DNA from: Bradyrhizobium ontarionense
GTDB taxonomy: Bacteria > Pseudomonadota > Alphaproteobacteria > Rhizobiales > Xanthobacteraceae
Reading direction: 5' to 3'
NCBI RefSeq assembly: GCF_021088345.1
Contig: NZ_CP088156.1
Location: forward strand, 1,550,001 to 1,614,000
DNA length: 64,000 nt
Shown: piece after piece, positions 30,318 through 39,370 of the stretch
Layout: each line of letters begins with the position of its first letter
Numbering within the stretch: position 1 is the stretch's first letter
Position numbers and translations under genes: made by a program
Notes under the pieces: model-generated
What the model was told of the DNA's origin: nothing
Database searches by the model: none
What the model saw: only the letters and a program-made list of their open reading frames with translations

Positions 30318-30923
30318 TCACTTCGTGACTTTCTCGTCGCCCGGCAGCGGATAGTCCGCGCCCTCCCAGGGCGAGAGGAAATCGAACTTGCGGAATTCCT
30401 GGTTGAGCCGCACCGGCTCGTACACCACGCGCTTCTCCTGATCGTCGTAGCGCACCTCGACGAAGCCGGTGGTCGGGAAGTCCTTGCGCAGCGGATGGCC
30501 GTCGAAGCCGTAGTCCGTCAAGAGCCGGCGCATGTCGGGATGGCCGACGAAGATCACGCCATAGAGGTCATACGTCTCGCGCTCGAACCAGTCGGCACCG
30601 GGAAACACCTCGATGATCGAGGGCACCTGCGTGGTCTCGTCGGCCTCGGCCTTGAGACGAATCCGGGTGTTCAGCGTCGGCGACAGCAGGTGGTAGACGA
30701 CATCGAAGCGCTTCGCGCGCTCCGGGTAGTCGACCGCCGTAATGTCGGTGAAGTTGATGAAACGGCAGGCCGCATCATCACGCAAATGTTTGACGACATC
30801 GACGATCCGGCCCGGCTCCACGTTCACCGTGAGCTGATTGAACGCGATCGAATACCCGATCGCCGCGCCCGGAAGCGCGCTCACGATCGTCTGCCCAAGG
30901 GCGTCGAGCCTGCCGTCGTCCAT
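30318..30923 (-). CDS. nuoC: NADH-quinone oxidoreductase subunit C
   Basis: A 201-residue peripheral subunit. The segments [66 protein letters not shown] and [21 protein letters not shown] are diagnostic of the 30-kDa subunit. It is separate from NuoD, unlike the fused form of Escherichia coli. It lies eleven bases after nuoB. Confidence 0.97.
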   Translation of the reverse strand: MDDGRLDALGQTIVSALPGAAIGYSIAFNQLTVNVEPGRIVDVVKHLRDDAACRFINFTDITAVDYPERAKRFDVVYHLLSPTLNTRIRLKAEADETTQVPSIIEVFPGADWFERETYDLYGVIFVGHPDMRRLLTDYGFDGHPLRKDFPTTGFVEVRYDDQEKRVVYEPVRLNQEFRKFDFLSPWEGADYPLPGDEKVTK

Positions 30924-30934
30924 GCGAAAAACCT

Positions 30935-31525
30935 TCAGCGTTCGATCGTGCCGGTGCGCCGGATCTTCTTCTGCAACAGCAGAACACCGTACAGCAGCGC
31001 TTCCGCGGTGGGCGGACAGCCGGGGACATAGATATCAATGGGAACGATGCGGTCGCAGCCGCGGACCACCGAATAGGAATAGTGATAGTAGCCGCCGCCG
31101 TTGGCGCACGAGCCCATCGAGATGACGTAGCGCGGCTCGGGCATCTGGTCGTAGACCTTGCGCAGCGCCGGCGCCATTTTATTGGTCAGGGTGCCTGCCA
31201 CGATCATCACGTCCGACTGGCGCGGCGAAGCACGCGGCGCGAAGCCGAAACGCTCGACGTCGTAGCGCGGCATCGAGACCTGCATCATCTCGACCGCGCA
31301 ACAGGCGAGGCCGAACGTCATCCACATCAGGGACCCGGTGCGAGCCCACGTGATCAGATCGTCGGCGGTGGCGACGAAGAATCCCTTGTCCGACAGTTCG
31401 TGCCTGACCTCGAGGAAATATGGGTCGTTGGCACCGATCGGCCTGCCGGTCGCGGGATCGAGAATGCCCTTCGGGGCCGGAGCGATAGCCGGCCCGGTCG
31501 AGGACGTGGTCGGGCTCAATCCCAT
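30935..31525 (-). CDS. nuoB: NADH-quinone oxidoreductase subunit B
   Basis: A 196-residue subunit holding the N2 [4Fe-4S] centre. The ligands are visible in [23 protein letters not shown] and [14 protein letters not shown]. An N-terminal Pro/Ala-rich extension of about 30 residues precedes the conserved core, as in other rhizobia. It overlaps the end of nuoA by ten bases, a sign of coupled translation. Confidence 0.97.
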   Translation of the reverse strand: MGLSPTTSSTGPAIAPAPKGILDPATGRPIGANDPYFLEVRHELSDKGFFVATADDLITWARTGSLMWMTFGLACCAVEMMQVSMPRYDVERFGFAPRASPRQSDVMIVAGTLTNKMAPALRKVYDQMPEPRYVISMGSCANGGGYYHYSYSVVRGCDRIVPIDIYVPGCPPTAEALLYGVLLLQKKIRRTGTIER

Positions 31526-31881
31526 TCAAGCGCGCCTTTCTTCCATTCGTAGGCAAACCCGACCGTCAGCACGGCCAGGAACACCAGCATCGACCAGAAG
31601 CCGGCCGCGCCGAGCTTGCCGAATGCCACTGCCCAGGGGAACAGGAAGGCGACTTCGAGGTCGAAGATGATGAAAAGGATGGCAACCAGATAGAAGCGGA
31701 CGTCGAACTTCATGCGCGCGTCATCAAACGCGTTGAACCCGCATTCGTACGCGGAGAGCTTCTCGGGATCGGGCTGCTGGTAGGCGACCAGGAAGGGCGC
31801 GATCAGCAGCACCACCCCGATGATGGCTGCGACACCTATGAACACGACGAGGGGGAGATAATTCTGGAGGATGCCGGTCAT
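31516..31881 (-). CDS. nuoA: NADH-quinone oxidoreductase subunit A
   Basis: A 121-residue membrane subunit starting [22 protein letters not shown]. Three transmembrane helices and the family blocks [43 protein letters not shown] are clear. It is the first gene of the nuo operon, so the main promoter must lie upstream of 31881. The frame stays open further upstream but that part is not conserved in character. Confidence 0.97.
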   Translation of the reverse strand: MTGILQNYLPLVVFIGVAAIIGVVLLIAPFLVAYQQPDPEKLSAYECGFNAFDDARMKFDVRFYLVAILFIIFDLEVAFLFPWAVAFGKLGAAGFWSMLVFLAVLTVGFAYEWKKGALEWD

Positions 31882-32509
31882 CGGCGCCACTTTCCTCTGC
31901 GGTTTCGGTGCGGACCGCAGACTCGTTGCATTGGAATTGTTCTGAGCCTTAGCGCAGCGCACCAAGCCGCGCAAGACGAGCCGTCTCGCCGCCGCCATCC
32001 CTCCCCACATTGCGGAAATCCGGACACACAGCGGACGGCCGCCCGCTCGAAGATGCATTCGCGCTGCGCATCGCAGACCCGCACCACTACGGTGTCGGAC
32101 AGACATCGATCGAGCCGAGCATGGCGGTGCGATCGCGAGCACGCACAGCGTTGTGCGCAGGGCAGAGCCGGTCGGAGATGGAGTGCGAATCGGCGATCAG
32201 CTTGGGAAGCGACCTGTGGACCCTGGCGGTGCGCTCCCGGCATTCAACCAAGTGGTGATTAAGCGCTGTCGGATCAAGCTCATCGGAAAGGCTCGGGCGT
32301 ACATGCAGCCGTGCCGATCCGCAGCTGGGCGACGCCGCAGCGCGGGCGTGATCGCGATGGGTCGGAGGGCGCGCCACTTACTCTCGATTGCCGAGACGGG
32401 TCCTGCAACCGATGAAACCATTTTGAGGAAACGAAGAAACGGGATCGAAACAAAGAGGCGGTAGATGTCCTGGCAACAAAGTGGCGCTCTGAGACGCCGG
32501 GAGGCTGAC
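31882..32509. other. Divergent intergenic region upstream of nuoA
   Basis: About 630 bases with no convincing gene. It must contain the leftward nuo promoter and the rightward promoter of the 65-residue protein. A possible leftward pair TTGGTG and AACAAT with 18-base spacing occurs near 31940-31967, but the match is weak. Rightward open frames here are Arg-rich and lack ribosome sites, so I do not call them. Confidence 0.4.
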
Positions 32510-32707
32510 ATGAACCACTCGCTCCATTCCGCCGATCGCTCCACCCACCTGAAGATCGTGGTGGTGGCTCTGGTTGCCGGCATCGCCGTGATGGCTTTCG
32601 GGATCGCGGCCCGCACGAACGCTGATGGCAGCCAGACGGCCGCGCACGTCGTCAAGGCCGGCAAGCCGGTTGTCGTGACCAGTTCCGCCGATTCGATGGT
32701 CCGCTGA
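32510..32707 (+). CDS. Small single-pass membrane protein
   Basis: A 65-residue protein with a short polar N-terminus (MNHSLHSADRSTHLK), one transmembrane helix (about residues 16-35, IVVVALVAGIAVMAFGIAAR), and a periplasmic tail rich in Ser, Thr and Val. GGGAGG lies about six bases before the ATG at 32510; an upstream in-frame ATG at 32465 lacks such a site. A terminator follows 36 bases after the stop, so it is monocistronic. I recognise it only as a hypothetical protein type seen in Bradyrhizobium; function unknown. Confidence 0.7.
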   Translation: MNHSLHSADRSTHLKIVVVALVAGIAVMAFGIAARTNADGSQTAAHVVKAGKPVVVTSSADSMVR

Positions 32708-32742
32708 GCGGGATCGCTCACCTCTCTCCGAGATGCCCTCCA

Positions 32743-32767
32743 GGCCGCCGGTTGGCGGCCTTTTGCG
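32743..32767 (+). terminator. Terminator after the 65-residue membrane protein
   Basis: A perfect 7-bp GC stem (GGCCGCC with GGCGGCC), four-base loop, followed by TTTTGCGTT. It starts 36 bases after the stop codon of the small membrane protein. Confidence 0.8.
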
Positions 32768-32853
32768 TTGGCCATGCGCTATTCCGGGGCGCGCGCTGGC
32801 GGCGCCGAGGATAGATGCAGATAAGGCGTGTGAGGGTGCTAAGCCATTGAAAA

Positions 32854-32930
<77 letters not shown>

Positions 32931-33231
32931 GTGATCGCGAAATCCGCGGAGGCCTGCGACTTAAAGGGGCGATGTTTCGAAGTCAAGGACAATGAACCCA
33001 CGCCTGTGGGAAGTCCTTGATGAGACGTCAATCGCCACGCACGACCGCCTCCCAGGCGGCACAGATGCCTCTCACCGACCAATTGATGAGGACTGCCAGA
33101 TCTTACTGCCAGGTTTTGATGAGCCAAGGCGCGGTTTCGACCGTATCTTTCAGGCTCCGGTCCCATTGCCAGCCCGACGCTCGGGCGGCGCGCCGCCGAG
33201 CGTCGGCAGGAAGACACGAAGGAAGCCGGGC
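32931..33231. other. Intergenic region between tRNA-Asp and the HU gene
   Basis: About 300 bases holding the leftward tRNA-Asp promoter and the rightward HU promoter. The only structure I can support is a two-part hairpin at 32983-33020. Open frames through the region have no start signals. Confidence 0.4.
32983..33020. repeat. Two-part hairpin
   Basis: TCAAGGAC and GTCCTTGA (8 bp, perfect) enclose an inner CCCAC-GCCT-GTGGG hairpin, separated by a 6-base and a 2-base internal loop. No T tract follows on either strand, so it is not a simple terminator. It lies about 50 bases upstream of tRNA-Asp and 210 bases before HU. Confidence 0.6.
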
Positions 33232-33531
33232 ATGGCAAAACGTGCGGCACGTCCGATCACCGTCACATTGAAGCATCTGGCCGCGGCCGCCGCCGAGGAG
33301 CATGGGCTGACGAAAAAGCAGGTCGAGGAGATCCTCACCGGGACCGTCGCGCGTATCGCGCGCCATCTGCGCAAGGGAGACAAGGTCCGAATCGTCGGTC
33401 TCGGCATCCTGCAGGTCCGCAGGCGCGCCGCCCGCACCGGTCGCAACCCCGCCACGGGCGAGGCCGTACCGATCAAGGCGACCCGAAAGGTGGGATTCCG
33501 GGCCGCCAAGGAGCTGGCGGACGCCATTTGA
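33232..33531 (+). CDS. HU family DNA-binding protein
   Basis: A 99-residue basic protein starting MAKRAARPITVTLKHLAAAA. The HU/IHF fold shows in LTKKQVEEILTGTVARIARHLRKGDKVRIVGLGILQVRRRAARTGRNPATGEAVPIKATRKVGFRAAKEL, including the RNPATGE arm motif with its DNA-intercalating proline. It bends and compacts DNA. The ATG at 33232 is preceded by AGGA at nine bases. The N-terminal region is more basic than in typical HU proteins, and the fold resembles the longer rhizobial HU-like form. Confidence 0.93.
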   Translation: MAKRAARPITVTLKHLAAAAAEEHGLTKKQVEEILTGTVARIARHLRKGDKVRIVGLGILQVRRRAARTGRNPATGEAVPIKATRKVGFRAAKELADAI

Positions 33532-33573
33532 TGTGGAACTTGAGGTCATCTCGGTTCCAACTCCAGGCATTTG

Positions 33574-33587
33574 ATATATTAATATAT
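33574..33587. promoter_or_regulatory. AT-rich perfect palindrome upstream of pepT
   Basis: ATATATTAATATAT is a perfect 14-base palindrome in a GC-rich chromosome, 43 bases before the pepT start codon. It could be a regulator site or the AT-rich core of a promoter. No clear -35/-10 pair was identified around it. Confidence 0.4.
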
Positions 33588-33629
33588 GTTACTTGACGGT
33601 AATATGATCCCTCTTACCTCGTGGTGCCT

Positions 33630-34886
33630 ATGTCCGACCAGCTTCTCAGCTTCACCCATACCGTCACCGAGCGCTTTCTTCGCTACGTCGTGATCGACAC
33701 TCAGTCAGACCCGACGTCCCCGACCTGCCCCTCCACCATGAAACAGAAGAACCTCGGCCGCCTGCTCGCGGCCGAACTGCAGGCGATGGGCCTGTCGGAC
33801 GCCCATCTCGACGAGCACGGCTACGTCTATGCGACGATCCCGGCCAACACCGACAAGCGCGTGCCGGTGATCTGCTTCTGCTCACACATGGACACATCGC
33901 CCGACTGCTCCGGCGCCGACGTGAAGCCGCAGATCGTGCGCAGCTATCAGGGCGGCGACCTCGTGCTGCCGGGCGATCCGAGCCAGGTGATTCGCGCGGC
34001 CGAGCATCCTGCTCTGAAGGATCAGATCGGCAACGACATCGTCACGTCAGACGGCACGACGCTGCTCGGGGCCGACAACAAGGCCGGGATCGCCGAGATC
34101 ATGGACGCAGCATTATTCCTGATCAGCAATCCGCACATCAAACACGGCACGATCAAGATCCTGTTCACGCCGGACGAGGAAATCGGCCGCGGCGTCGACC
34201 GGGTCGACCTGAAGAAACTCGGCGCCGAGTACGGCTACACGATGGACGGCGAGACCGCCGGCAATATCGAGGACGAGACCTTCTCCGCCGACGGCGCCAC
34301 GATCATCATCACCGGTGTCAGCGCCCATCCCGGCTTTGCCAAGGGCAAGATGGAGCACGCGATCAAGATCGCATCCGCCATCGTCGAGCGGCTGCCCAAG
34401 GACACCTGCTCGCCGGAGACGACCGAGGGCAAGGAGGGCTTCCTGCATCCGGTCGCCATCTCGGGCGGGCTCGAACAGGCGCGGCTCGACTTCATCGTGC
34501 GCGATTTCAGCGAGCAGGGATTGCGCCAGAAGGAGGCGCTGCTCGAGGACACCGTCAGGGACGTGATGAAGGACTATCCGCACTCCAGCTACCGGATGGA
34601 GGTCAAGGCGCAATACCGCAACATGAAGGAAGTCATCGATCTCCATCCGGAGATCGTGATCTATGCCGAGGATGCGATCCGCCGCGCCGGACTGACGCCG
34701 GTCAGGTCGTCCATCCGCGGCGGCACCGATGGCTCGCGCTTGTCCTTCATGGGACTGCCCTGCCCCAACATCTTTGCCGGCGAGCATGCCTTCCACTCGC
34801 GCCTCGAATGGGTGAGCATCCGCGACATGGAGAAGGCGGTCCAGACCATCGTGCATCTGGCCATGATCTGGGAGGAGCGTGCCTGA
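33630..34886 (+). CDS. pepT: Peptidase T (tripeptide aminopeptidase)
   Basis: A 418-residue M20B metallopeptidase. The metal ligands are visible in CFCSHMDTSPDCSG, LLGADNKAGIAE, ILFTPDEEIGRGVD, the Asp in GYTMDGETAG and the final EHAFHSRLEWV. PepT removes N-terminal residues from tripeptides in the cytoplasm. The ATG at 33630 gives the usual N-terminus; no strong ribosome site is present, and a GTG three codons upstream is possible. It begins the accessory region between HU and lon and has no operon partner. Confidence 0.93.
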   Translation: MSDQLLSFTHTVTERFLRYVVIDTQSDPTSPTCPSTMKQKNLGRLLAAELQAMGLSDAHLDEHGYVYATIPANTDKRVPVICFCSHMDTSPDCSGADVKPQIVRSYQGGDLVLPGDPSQVIRAAEHPALKDQIGNDIVTSDGTTLLGADNKAGIAEIMDAALFLISNPHIKHGTIKILFTPDEEIGRGVDRVDLKKLGAEYGYTMDGETAGNIEDETFSADGATIIITGVSAHPGFAKGKMEHAIKIASAIVERLPKDTCSPETTEGKEGFLHPVAISGGLEQARLDFIVRDFSEQGLRQKEALLEDTVRDVMKDYPHSSYRMEVKAQYRNMKEVIDLHPEIVIYAEDAIRRAGLTPVRSSIRGGTDGSRLSFMGLPCPNIFAGEHAFHSRLEWVSIRDMEKAVQTIVHLAMIWEERA

Positions 34887-35101
34887 CGCACGCTCCGTTC
34901 CGCAGCGCACTCGCTTGCAGATTCCGACCAGAGCTTCCTGCCTGTGGTTTCAATGCAGGAAAATGTTACCGCAAAATCACATGAAGTTGCATCACCCGAA
35001 AATGCAATTCCGGCTCTCAATGAGGCTTTAACGGACCCTGCGATCTACTGAGCGGACATTTGCGCCAGGATTTCACTCCGCCGCACTCACGGAGCAGGTT
35101 C

Positions 35102-35962
35102 ATGCCTCAACGTCATTCGCCGAATCTGCTTCCCAAGCTGCTCATCGCCGACGACGATCCTTGCGTCGTACGGGTGCTCGCCGAGCGCTGCAGCCTGATG
35201 GGCTTTGAAGTCGAGACCGCCAATGGCGGGCTGCAGGCACTGATCAAGGCTTGTGAAATACGGCCGGACATCATGGTCATCGACGTCCATATGCCCGAGG
35301 TGGACGGTCTCTCAGTGCTAACGCTGCTAACCGAAAGCACCCAGAGATCGGAACACGTGATCGTCATCACCGGACAGGTCGGGCAGGAAATCACCGAGTT
35401 CTGCTCCCATATCAACGCGACCTGCATCCGCAAAGGCTCCGCGTTCTGGAGCGACTTCGAGAAACGTCTGATTGAGTTCTATCCTGAGAAGGCCGCCGAT
35501 ATCAGATGGGCGCGGAGCGAGCGTACCCCCCAACGTCTGACCGAGCGTGCGCGGGTTCTGCTGATCGACGATGATATGCACGTCAGACGATTCTATGCGA
35601 GCAAGCTCGCCAATCTGGGAGTCGATCTGCTTTGCGCCGCGGACGGAGCGAGCGGATACTGGATGGCCCGCCGGCAGGAGCCGACCGTCATCATCGCCGA
35701 CTACGCGATGCCCAACGGCGACGCGGAATACCTGCTTACCAAGCTGCGAAGCACGCCGGAAACCAGCACAATTCCTGTCATCGTACAGAGCGCACGAAGC
35801 CTGAGCAACACCGTCAGGCGACGGCTGGAAGGCAGCATATCCGGCTACCCCGGCGCCGCACGCGTGCTCCGGAAATCTGCTGATGTCGGAGAGTTGTTCG
35901 ACGTCCTGCAACGGCTCTGTGGCTTTTCCTATAATCTTGAGGGCTCCCCCCTCTACCAATGA
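35102..35962 (+). CDS. Double-receiver response regulator (REC-REC)
   Basis: A 286-residue protein with two CheY-like receiver domains and no output domain. The first (about residues 13-135) has acidic ADDD, phospho-acceptor Asp61 (MVIDVHMPEVDG) and Lys in CIRKGS. The second (about 155-280) has LIDDD, Asp200 (IIADYAMPNGD) and Lys in RVLRKSAD. Both look competent. GGAG sits about seven bases before the ATG. Lacking an effector, it probably works as a phosphate shuttle or sink with the hybrid kinase about 0.8 kb downstream on the same strand (inference). It could alternatively bind a partner directly, as in stand-alone CheY-type proteins. Confidence 0.88.
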   Translation: MPQRHSPNLLPKLLIADDDPCVVRVLAERCSLMGFEVETANGGLQALIKACEIRPDIMVIDVHMPEVDGLSVLTLLTESTQRSEHVIVITGQVGQEITEFCSHINATCIRKGSAFWSDFEKRLIEFYPEKAADIRWARSERTPQRLTERARVLLIDDDMHVRRFYASKLANLGVDLLCAADGASGYWMARRQEPTVIIADYAMPNGDAEYLLTKLRSTPETSTIPVIVQSARSLSNTVRRRLEGSISGYPGAARVLRKSADVGELFDVLQRLCGFSYNLEGSPLYQ

Positions 35963-36329
35963 CCGCCGCGCGGCCCGCGGTCCGCCAGCCGTCCCGTGGT
36001 CAGAGCGACGATCCGAGACGATCCGAAAAGGGTCCTTGCGGGCGCTCGGCGTGATTCTCGCAGTCGTCCGACCTGACCAATTGCCAGGGTGCAGCGCGAC
36101 GACCTGGACAGCCACTTCAGGTCAAGGTCCGCACAGCAATGTCTAACGATGTGCGCAAGGCCGCGTGACCCTTGCGCCTTCAGGGTTGGCTTGAGTGTTT
36201 GTACGGATTCACACGTTAATACACGCGCAGTATGTGGCCTATTAGATTCACGCCGACACGCAATCATCGACATTATTTGTGACAAAGGACTGCGGCTGAA
36301 GCACGGATAGTGCGATCGAGGGTCGATCG
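35963..36329. other. Intergenic region before the LuxR-HTH fragment
   Basis: About 370 bases with no gene. A perfect tandem duplication of GACGATCCGA lies at 36007-36026. The AT-richer stretch around 36190-36270 is the likely promoter zone for the downstream signalling genes, but no confident -35/-10 pair is visible. Confidence 0.4.
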
Positions 36330-36773
36330 ATGGATATGGTCGAGCTCCACCGGCACATTGAGCCATTTGCGGCGCGTCAGGCCAATGACGTGCCACTCAG
36401 GCGGATCGCCGAAAGTGCGCTTCGGGAAGTCGAGCATGTCTGCACTCTGGTCCGGCGGATCAGTGACACCTGCGTTGAAGAGCTCCCCGACCAGGTCGCG
36501 ATCGCGCATCGACGTGGATTAATAGCTTGGTGGTCTCGCAAGGCGGAAAGCGCAGGCCGTCGCGGCGACGAAAACGGCCCCGATACGGAAGTCTCGAAGA
36601 TAAGCACCAGCCATCTTTCCCTGACGCCATCCGAGCGCGAAGTGCTGCGTCTCGTGAGCCGGGGATTGACGAAGAAGGAGCGAGCTCTCCGAACGACAAC
36701 CGGCCCGCGCACCTTCGAGAGCCATCGCGCCCGCGTATCTCTTGCTGGAACAACGAAAACTCGAACGCGATAG
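36330..36773 (+). CDS. LuxR-type HTH protein, truncated
   Basis: A 147-residue frame whose C-terminal part matches the start of the GerE/LuxR helix-turn-helix: LSLTPSEREVLRLVSRGLTKKE, then a divergent RALRTTTGPRTFESHRARV. The normal tail after SHRARV (recognition helix end and dimer helix) is absent and replaced by SLAGTTKTRTR. The N-terminal about 90 residues show no known domain. GAGGG lies seven bases before the ATG. The last 32 bases lie in a different frame of the kinase gene's upstream extension, and the stop falls four bases before a GTG in the kinase frame. It may be a decaying regulator or a shortened functional one. Confidence 0.5.
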   Translation: MDMVELHRHIEPFAARQANDVPLRRIAESALREVEHVCTLVRRISDTCVEELPDQVAIAHRRGLIAWWSRKAESAGRRGDENGPDTEVSKISTSHLSLTPSEREVLRLVSRGLTKKERALRTTTGPRTFESHRARVSLAGTTKTRTR

Positions 36774-36786
36774 GGCCGTGAGCAAG

Positions 36787-38682
36787 ATGACCGAAAGATC
36801 GTTTGCGGACGAAATACTCCGACTTGCTGTCGAAGCCTGCCCGAGCGGGATGGTGATGACCGACGGCGACGGAATGATCGTCATGATCAACACCGAGACG
36901 GAACAGCTCTTCGGCTATACCCGCGACGAGCTTGTCGGACAAAGCGTCGATCTGCTCATTCCAGAACCATTGCGGACGAAACACGTTGGAAGCCGAGCCC
37001 GCTTCATGGCGGCACCGGAGTGTCGACGGATGGGCGCGGGTCGCGACTTGTTCGGCCGTCGAAAGGATGGCAGCGAGTTTCCCATCGAAGTCGGACTCAA
37101 TCCCATCCGGGCCGGCGACAAGTTGATGGTCTTGGCCGTCATCGTCGACATCAGTCAGCGCAAGCGGGCTGAACGGCTGAAGGACGAATTCGTGGCGACC
37201 GTGAGCCACGAGTTGCGCACGCCATTGACTTCGATTTCCGCTTCGCTCGGCCTTCTGGCCGGGCAATGGGCGAGCAAACTGCCGGAATCAGCAGCCCGGC
37301 TGCTCCAGATAGCGCATGCCAACAGCCAGCGGCTGGTACGGCTGGTCAACGACATTCTCGACATCGAGAAGATGGAGGCAGGTCAGATCGTCTTCAACAT
37401 GGACAGGATCGATTTGCATGCACTGATCGAGAGTGCCATCGAAGACAATCGCGGCTTCGCCGCCAATTTCCGCGTGAGACTCCGGCTCGACGATGCTTCC
37501 GTCAAACTCGATGTGAACGCCGATCCCGACCGCCTGTCCCAGGTGATCACCAACCTCCTTTCAAACGCAATCAAGTTCTCGCCGCCGGGTGAAGAGGTCG
37601 TGATTGCGATCGAGGAACGTCTGCCAAACGTCCGCGTCTCCGTTCGTGATCACGGCGCAGGGATACCGGCGGATTTCAAGTCGCACATCTTCGAGAAGTT
37701 CGCGCAGGCCGACGCGACGAATGCCCGCAAGAAGGGAGGTACGGGTCTCGGCCTCAGCATCGTCAAGCAAATCGTCGAGCGGCTTGGAGGTCAGGTGGGC
37801 TTCGCGGACGCTCCGGGCGGCGGCACGATCTTCTTTGTCGATCTTCCGGCTTGGAATAGCGAAGTCGGCGGCGAGATCGACCTCGATGCAGATCCGGCCG
37901 CTCCACGCCTGCTGTTTTGCGAAGACCGACGTGAGGAAGCGATCGGCGTTCGCGAATATTTGCGACGGGAAGGATTCGCGGTCGATTTCGCGCACACGCT
38001 CAACGCCGGAATTACGCGATCCGAAGCCACCCGCTACGTGGCCATCATCGTGGATCTGAAGCTCCCGGACGGCGACGGCATCGGCCTGATCGTGCGGCTG
38101 CGCGCTCAGTCGGCCAACCGGCGGACCCCGATCATTGTGGTCTCCGGAGATCCTGAGAGAGGCAAGAGAGACCCCAGAGCGGCCGCTCTCCATGTGCTCC
38201 ATTGGCTCGAGAAACCTGTCAGCTTCAAGCCGCTGGTCGAGATTCTCAGGACCGAGACGGGTATCGTACCGCGCGCTCGGCCCCGCGTGCTCCACATCGA
38301 TGACGACGAAGATATCCTCGCGGCCGTCGAGGCGAAGCTACGTCCGATGGTCGACGTGATCTCGGTTGCTTCCATCAAAGAAGCACGCCGTATCCTGCCG
38401 ATTGAGCGGATCGATCTGGCGATCCTGGACATCGCTCTGGGGGAGGGATCGGGCCTCGACCTGCTGCCGCAGCTCCGCAGCAGCGACGGCAACATCATTC
38501 CGGTGATCATCTTCGCCAAACGACGGAATATCGAACTACAGGACAATCAATTCGAACCAATATCTTCAGATCAGACCTTGTCGCTCGAAAAGCTGGCCGA
38601 TGCCGTCCGGGATCGCTTGGCGCTTCCACCGGCCCATTTTGCAGAGGGATTGCATGACACGTATTCGCCTGCTCCATATTGA
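36787..38682 (+). CDS. Hybrid histidine kinase (PAS-HK-REC-REC)
   Basis: A 631-residue soluble kinase with no membrane segment. A PAS domain (about 5-115, ACPSGMVMTDGDGMIVMINTE) is followed by the dimerisation/phosphorylation box with His141 (VSHELRTPLTS), an ATPase domain (NLLSNAIKFS, DHGAGIPADF, GGTGLGLSIVKQ), and two receivers. The first receiver has Asp423 (IIVDLKLPDGDG) and Lys in WLEKPVS. The second has acidic HIDDDED and Asp548 (AILDIALGEGSG) but lacks the usual Lys-Pro motif, so its switching may be altered. The start may be ATG 36787 or GTG 36778. The end lies 28 bases beyond the start codon of the next gene (receiver-HPt). Confidence 0.9.
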   Translation: MTERSFADEILRLAVEACPSGMVMTDGDGMIVMINTETEQLFGYTRDELVGQSVDLLIPEPLRTKHVGSRARFMAAPECRRMGAGRDLFGRRKDGSEFPIEVGLNPIRAGDKLMVLAVIVDISQRKRAERLKDEFVATVSHELRTPLTSISASLGLLAGQWASKLPESAARLLQIAHANSQRLVRLVNDILDIEKMEAGQIVFNMDRIDLHALIESAIEDNRGFAANFRVRLRLDDASVKLDVNADPDRLSQVITNLLSNAIKFSPPGEEVVIAIEERLPNVRVSVRDHGAGIPADFKSHIFEKFAQADATNARKKGGTGLGLSIVKQIVERLGGQVGFADAPGGGTIFFVDLPAWNSEVGGEIDLDADPAAPRLLFCEDRREEAIGVREYLRREGFAVDFAHTLNAGITRSEATRYVAIIVDLKLPDGDGIGLIVRLRAQSANRRTPIIVVSGDPERGKRDPRAAALHVLHWLEKPVSFKPLVEILRTETGIVPRARPRVLHIDDDEDILAAVEAKLRPMVDVISVASIKEARRILPIERIDLAILDIALGEGSGLDLLPQLRSSDGNIIPVIIFAKRRNIELQDNQFEPISSDQTLSLEKLADAVRDRLALPPAHFAEGLHDTYSPAPY

Positions 38683-39370
38683 GGATGAGCCTGATATCCG
38701 CGAGGTCGTGGAATTGGCCATCGCACTCGACCCGGTCTTCGAATTGCGGAGCTGCGAGTCCGGCACCGAGGGACTTGCAGTTGCCGCGGCGTGGCGACCC
38801 GACATGATCTTGCTCGACGTGATGATGCCGGTGATGGATGGCCCCGCCACATTGGCACGACTTCGCACCGGTCCACAGACCGCACGCATTCCCGTGGTAT
38901 TCATGACGGCGCGCGCCCAAAGCCGCGAGACCGAGCGCCTTCGAGCGCTCGGGGCAGTCGGAGTGATCGCGAAACCATTCGACCCGATGACGCTCGCGGC
39001 GTCAGTAAGGACGTTCGTCACGAAGCCGACGAACGCCCCCCTGGACGAACTACGAAGCGCGTTTCTGGTGCGGGTCGAAAAGGACGCTGTGGCGCTCGAG
39101 AAAAATCGCCTCGCGCTGCAACAGGGTCTCCGTACCAACGCGACGCTCGAGGCGATAAGGCAAAGAGCACATAGCCTCACCGGCGCCGGCGGCATCTATG
39201 GTTTCGCTGGTCTCAGCGATGCGGCGGCGACGCTTGAAGAGGCCGCACTCGCCGAGCTGGCCGATGCCACGGCCACCGAGCAGACCGATCGCGCGCTCGA
39301 TAATGTGCTTATCGAGACGCAACGCTGCCGGCCCGCGGCGGAGACTCCCGACTACTTCGGAAGGTCGTGA
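38654..39370 (+). CDS. Receiver-HPt phosphotransfer protein
   Basis: A 238-residue protein. Residues about 1-120 form a receiver with HIEDEPD, Asp55 (ILLDVMMPVMDG) and Lys in VIAKPFD. Residues about 140-225 form a histidine phosphotransfer domain with His173 in RAHSLTGAGGIYGF; the usual Lys after the His (HxLKG) is Thr here. AGAGGG sits six bases before the ATG at 38654, which lies inside the last codons of the kinase gene, so translation is probably coupled. It can supply the HPt step missing from the hybrid kinase. Confidence 0.88.
   Translation: MTRIRLLHIEDEPDIREVVELAIALDPVFELRSCESGTEGLAVAAAWRPDMILLDVMMPVMDGPATLARLRTGPQTARIPVVFMTARAQSRETERLRALGAVGVIAKPFDPMTLAASVRTFVTKPTNAPLDELRSAFLVRVEKDAVALEKNRLALQQGLRTNATLEAIRQRAHSLTGAGGIYGFAGLSDAAATLEEAALAELADATATEQTDRALDNVLIETQRCRPAAETPDYFGRS

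Noticed and set aside
32197..32775. A 192-codon minus-strand frame across the 65-residue protein gene
   Set aside because: It is antisense to a better supported small gene that has a ribosome site and terminator.
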